The notes beneath the pieces are model-generated. The model worked only from the letters and a program-made list of their open reading frames with translations, did not search any database and was not told the origin of the DNA. A DNA stretch of 64,000 bases from Parasediminibacterium sp046546515 (GTDB lineage Bacteria > Bacteroidota > Bacteroidia > Chitinophagales > Chitinophagaceae): assembly GCF_046546515.1 (NCBI RefSeq), contig NZ_JBKHKJ010000022.1:1-64000 (forward strand), read 5' to 3'. Below are positions 62,001-64,000 of the stretch, in pieces. How positions within the stretch are numbered: the stretch's first letter is position 1; the number at the start of each line of letters is the position of its first letter. The translations under genes and the position numbers were made by a program.

Positions 62001-64000
62001 CGACTTCGCTAGTGCTAGTAACTCGGTATCTAGCCTTGCTTACCCAACCATCCTTAACCTAAGCGGCAATTTGAGTATAGGCGCAAGTGCCAAGTTTTAT
62101 ACAAGCATCGCAAGTACAAATGCCTTTTTGCATGGCAAAGTAGTGTTCCAAAAATCAGGTACACAATTGGTGAACGATTCTGCTACAACTGCAAACAACA
62201 CCGATATTGATTATATAATCAATTCCGGCAGCACGGTTAAATTAGGTTATGCCCAAACATTAACCTACCGTTCTACAGGTGCTACCGATGCCATCACCAA
62301 CAATGGCACGATAGATTTGAACGGCAATACGCTTACCTTCAACACCCTTACTGGTTCAGGTAAAATAAAAGGTTCTGCCACTTCTAGTTTGGCTATAAAT
62401 GGCACGGCAAGTAACACGCTTTCTTTAGACCAAACCACACTTGGAAGCAGCAACTTGCTTAGCAACCTTACGCTTACAAACACAGGCACTACTACCTTGG
62501 GCAATTATGTGAGCCTAGTAGGTGTGCTTTTGCCTTCGGCAGGCACTTTTGCAGCAGGCGATAGCTTGCTTACTTTAAAATCAGCTGGCATATTAACCTC
62601 TGGTACAGTAGGTCCAGTATTAGGCACTATCACTGGCACAAGGGTTACGGTAGAGCGTTACATACCTAAGGGCTACCGTAGGTACCGCGATTTTGCACCG
62701 GGTGTTTACAGGTCAACCAACACCATTTTCAACCAATGGATGGAAGGTGGCAACAACACCACAGGCAACACTGCTACTACTCCTGGCTATGGCATTTTCA
62801 TCACAGGTGGTACGGCTGTTGCTGGCACAACCAGCACGCCAAACAGCATCAGCACAGACGGGAACGGCTTTGACGTGAGCTCCGGTGCTGTGAAGACCGC
62901 TTATACCTTCACAACGGGTAATTGGAACGCTATCCCGAACACAGGCTTGGCTTTGAATCCATTCCAAGGTTTCAGGCTGCTGGTAAGGGGCGACAGGACT
63001 TTTAACCTATATGGCACGCCAATAGACAATACCCCTAATGGCTTATTGATGTACAATGCCACCGCGCTGCGTGCAAAAGGTCAGTTGATCACAGGCAGGG
63101 TTACGCTCGATTCCACCGGCGTAACAAATATCAATAGTAGAAGCACTAATGTTACTGCTTTTGCAAGCAAGCCTTATGGCTTGACCACAGCAAACGATTC
63201 TAGCTTTAACCTAGTGGCTAACCCGTATGTATGCCCTGTGGACTGGAAGATTGTTAGTGACAGTAGTGCCAATATTGAGAATTACTACTATTACCTAGAT
63301 CCTAATTATGGCACAGCAGGCGGGTACCAAGCCGGCAACCCTACTACTGCCCCTAACTATATTCAGGCAGGGCAGGCTATCTTTATCCAGAACAAGAAAA
63401 CTGTTTTGCCAGCCAACCCTAAGTTGGTGTTTACAGAGACTTCTAAAGCACCTAGCAGTGCCAAAACATACGTGTTTGGCAGCGGTAGCCTAAGCAAGAT
63501 GGTGCTTACGCTTTTGAAACAAATAGGCGGTGTGGACACTACTTTCTGGAAAATGGATAAAGCCACATTGGCATTCGATAGCAGCTTTAGCAATAGCTAT
63601 GATGGAAACATAGATGTACCTAAGTTGCCAAATGCTTCTGACAACCTGTCTATAAAACAAGGCAGCAACAGCCTTAGCATTTACGGACGCAAGCCAGGCA
63701 CGAAGGACGATATCATTGGCCTGTTGCTTGATGGGTTTTCAAAAGCCAAATACCAGTTGCAAGTAGATGCCACAGCCTACAACGGTGGTGGCTTGACAGC
63801 CTTTGTTTATGACAGCTACTTGAAAACAGCCACAGCTTTGCAACCTGCAGTGAACACGATAACATTTACTGCCGACAATGCGGTAGCGGCTAGCTATCAA
63901 GATAGGTTCAGTATCGTGTTCAAGCCTACAATTTTGTCTGTTAACAGCATCACGGCTAGTGCAACATTGAAAGATGGCGCAGCAACTGTAAGTTGGAATA
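56047..64000 (+). CDS. Giant secreted adhesin-like protein, incomplete at the window end
   Basis: At least 2651 codons without a stop, running off the right end. A long signal peptide (KKLLKWLLPVMVFFAFVVG, cleavage near residue 50) is followed by two near-identical tandem Ig-like units of about 111 residues (about 219-329 and 330-440; LTSSPLTF, FEVSTDGG, KTLAFTIPTLGST). Two diverged relatives follow (near 780-885 and 1455-1575; DFSTALSSITLSSS, FEISTSSSF). Beta-helix-like Thr/Ser/Gly-rich blocks follow, then a region (about 2210-2600) typical of T9SS proteins (NPFQGFRLLVRG, NLVANPYVCPVDW). A C-terminal sorting domain is expected beyond the window. Likely surface adhesin or matrix protein. Confidence 0.9.
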   Translation, partial: MKQQYTVNVSPPPLVKGRRQKTDKKLLKWLLPVMVFFAFVVGMPMVSWGQTTIFSENMGSPTATTAIIANTFQNSGTLTYSNGGVTNSADCRNTNASSGYTGSSASGNVFFTTATTPIGFAIEGINASGYTSLSLKFAYRKESTTVLPTFTVDYWDGSAYQNVPFTFNEAANAATGWYLAPTISLPSAAQISTLKLRWTKSGTAISVRLDDVVLTGTASTPTITPSTSSIATTTYVAGSGPATANTFSVSGASLTSSPLTFDNLTNFEVSTDGGTTFGTSKTLAFTIPTLGSTTISVRMKSGLSATTYNETLHISGGGATTQNITLSGTVTAPTPTITLTPSTPITTAAYTVGSGPGAASSFAASGSNLTSSPLTFNGLTSFEVSTDGGSTYGSSKTLAFTIPTLGSTTIYVRLKAGLSANSYNETLSISGGGATTQTIALSGTVNPLVTPFASGNLAALVAADNGSSNTTVSLIEVLSGTGSQSSPVSNISVGATGANAIRSSGSASSTLYLSHSNDGRYAVFTGHNTTTTAGNINTIQTKGVVTFDNAKNFALATTYTGTGTNQARSATTVNNSTYFIGDNGGFYSNGTSTASPSGNYRGVKAFGGTVYAFSASATSTNTLVGTIATATGATYTNLSANIPNASTRQDFYLIQSGSNGSTYDVLYVLDATTATAGTIYKYSLVSGSWTANGTYTTSFGGFGLCAQAFGAGANLFVSTGTGATAANSIVKLYDAGGYNQSINITTGNNVTLYTATSPATIKGIDFAPAPTLVQDSTALTTNMTYTVGAANGTQTNATFRLNGYGLTSGGTVTFTLASSNFDISTASDFSTALSSITLSSSNLANTPIYVRLKSGKTVNSYTDVLTIASTGAASLTVNLSASVSAVTNPTVTTQPSTTPASYCQNTISGSVTALTVASTIPGSGTISGYQWYSNAANANTGGTLISGATAASYTPSTATAGTLYYYCAVINSFGGSTNSNVSGLITITLAPTVTVTANHIVHYTAQMDTFTVAVSGTGIVASTYQWTKNGTPVTVTGSNGANTATYSENLITWADQDKINCTVTATNGCAAAATVADTLLVPTATAFGTGNLVCYRVNTSYATTSTSAATRIFIDEFNKTTGNLVRSIPMPYSKGVWPQDANYSLTASGTATSEGYMTLSSDGKSLVVPGYNAYEGRTSVAGTNPGASPTNKNDFRVIGKVDFTGIASVPFAANFLGGNNIRSVASDGTRLWAVGANGFYYFNDVTDNSANQYSGVNARSLTIFNGKLWGASAATGNIGIDYFGDISSLRDNGTLGTTLVADSTGYANAMNQTKSASPYGYTFNPTGDTMYVADDDANNFVTGASTPDANGGGILKYYFNNATGKYTLLGRMVISGLNLRGRSIVGDFSGQKTILYATTLGNYYSIGQADQDSIISLTDNGGLSATLNWATKTTPYANLRAVAFAPSASQTPYTFISSKYHGTTFNSTFPTTIANVASTNSGNNSFAFAGKFIGTGGVTVTPPVGFEISTSSSFSTPYANSTPYTVTQQDLFDTSTRSVQVIYVRFKPTVGGTYDDSVKITTTGGVTKYVRVTGYCSTPQTVYYKGGSNSSNILTPSSWTTSSTLIGGTSPATMSDSNYIWNFTGAATLTLPANWFLGYNSSILLTNGKLTVPSTATINTTTNGGLGIGIGATATLDWKNAVVPVFTSIATGSTVSYSGTIPQTLAQTTYSNLSLSGGSGADKTITGTIGINNNFTIAAGTNANAGTNSTVSFNGSGTAQSIPALNYWNLTLSNPAGCAASGVDSVYGTAYVEEGTFTVPTGATLFLSGSAASLSMFSSSQQVMVNGSFINGSSLGTAFTSFNGGTLTFGAGSNYYHTVNGGALPSATWNASSTCNITGVTSTALSSGYTRTFGNFTWNCPSQTVTQVINSSSFGTSGTLTITNTNTGSFSLISTLGSVLTNTFGNIVVSSGGKLIGATPNATYPTMQENITVPGNVTVTGTGIFDFASASNSVSSLAYPTILNLSGNLSIGASAKFYTSIASTNAFLHGKVVFQKSGTQLVNDSATTANNTDIDYIINSGSTVKLGYAQTLTYRSTGATDAITNNGTIDLNGNTLTFNTLTGSGKIKGSATSSLAINGTASNTLSLDQTTLGSSNLLSNLTLTNTGTTTLGNYVSLVGVLLPSAGTFAAGDSLLTLKSAGILTSGTVGPVLGTITGTRVTVERYIPKGYRRYRDFAPGVYRSTNTIFNQWMEGGNNTTGNTATTPGYGIFITGGTAVAGTTSTPNSISTDGNGFDVSSGAVKTAYTFTTGNWNAIPNTGLALNPFQGFRLLVRGDRTFNLYGTPIDNTPNGLLMYNATALRAKGQLITGRVTLDSTGVTNINSRSTNVTAFASKPYGLTTANDSSFNLVANPYVCPVDWKIVSDSSANIENYYYYLDPNYGTAGGYQAGNPTTAPNYIQAGQAIFIQNKKTVLPANPKLVFTETSKAPSSAKTYVFGSGSLSKMVLTLLKQIGGVDTTFWKMDKATLAFDSSFSNSYDGNIDVPKLPNASDNLSIKQGSNSLSIYGRKPGTKDDIIGLLLDGFSKAKYQLQVDATAYNGGGLTAFVYDSYLKTATALQPAVNTITFTADNAVAASYQDRFSIVFKPTILSVNSITASATLKDGAATVSWN

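Noticed and set aside
57026..62878. Many frames in other phases of the giant gene
   Set aside because: They are Leu/Val-rich shadows of a Thr/Ser/Gly repeat-rich reading frame.

Overview
The window (about 40% G+C by eye) reads as a chromosome segment of a member of the Bacteroidota, most likely of the Chitinophagaceae/Chitinophagales. This rests on TAnnTTTG-type -7 promoter boxes, a protein with a gliding-associated C-terminal (type IX secretion, type B) domain, a giant secreted adhesin-like protein, Bacteroidota-style AcnA plus AcnB, and weak Shine-Dalgarno sequences. The family-level placement is inference.

Layout. 1-6160: a secreted protein of unknown function, a LysE-type exporter, aroQ, an ACC deaminase-like PLP enzyme and a sugar-nucleotidyltransferase, ending at tRNA-Leu(CAA). 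6226-12707: a 6.4 kb integrative element in the 3' end of that tRNA. It is bounded by a 55 bp direct repeat (54/55) and carries a tyrosine integrase, an excisionase-like HTH protein, a basic regulator-like protein, a VRR-NUC-like nuclease, a phage-type DUF5681-like protein, a Fic protein and a lipoprotein. 12906-16156: prmA, plsY, an M48 lipoprotein protease and a YdeI-tailed protein. 17072-20533: T9SS protein. 20957-21738: a structured repeat cassette, then mutL. 23871-28913 (minus strand): pyrD and a phosphate module (Pit transporter, DUF47/PhoU-like, PhoR-like kinase, PhoB-like regulator). 29198-36502: a secreted protein with clan CD-like motifs, an S9 peptidase, MmcQ/YjbR and dnaB. 36919-47754: the two aconitases acnA and acnB, both on the minus strand, enclosing a 5.8 kb repeat-rich island. 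The island holds a second, inverted copy of the cassette, a broken immunity-like gene, a 293 bp tandem array, a GIY-YIG nuclease gene between direct repeats, a PIN toxin/antitoxin pair, and a frameshifted REP-associated (RAYT) transposase between perfect 36 bp inverted REPs. 47957-54861: a PspC-like protein, obgE, a broken Uma2 gene, two envelope proteins, hflX, a Rieske protein, tRNA-Asn, and a MITE joined to an isomerase remnant. 54905-55480: a third array of the cassette type. 56047-64000: a giant T9SS-type secreted protein that runs off the end.

The most unusual material is non-coding. Five arrays of degenerate units repeat with an 11-nt period, close to one helical turn. In two cassettes 18 kb apart and inverted, each array is followed by a 16-nt box, ACTG[AT]AT[AT]TCAATGAG, and a degenerate box sits beside a third array. 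In the CGCA-type arrays the array-to-box spacing is kept at 19-20 nt. I do not recognise this as a described element. The second novelty is the island between the aconitase genes, where two unrelated small enzymes (a RAYT and a GIY-YIG protein) each sit inside their own repeat family.

Three genes (immunity-like, Uma2, isomerase) are each broken by a single in-frame TAA, which together with the frameshifted RAYT indicates ongoing gene decay in the accessory regions. All functional statements come from reading motifs. No database search was run.
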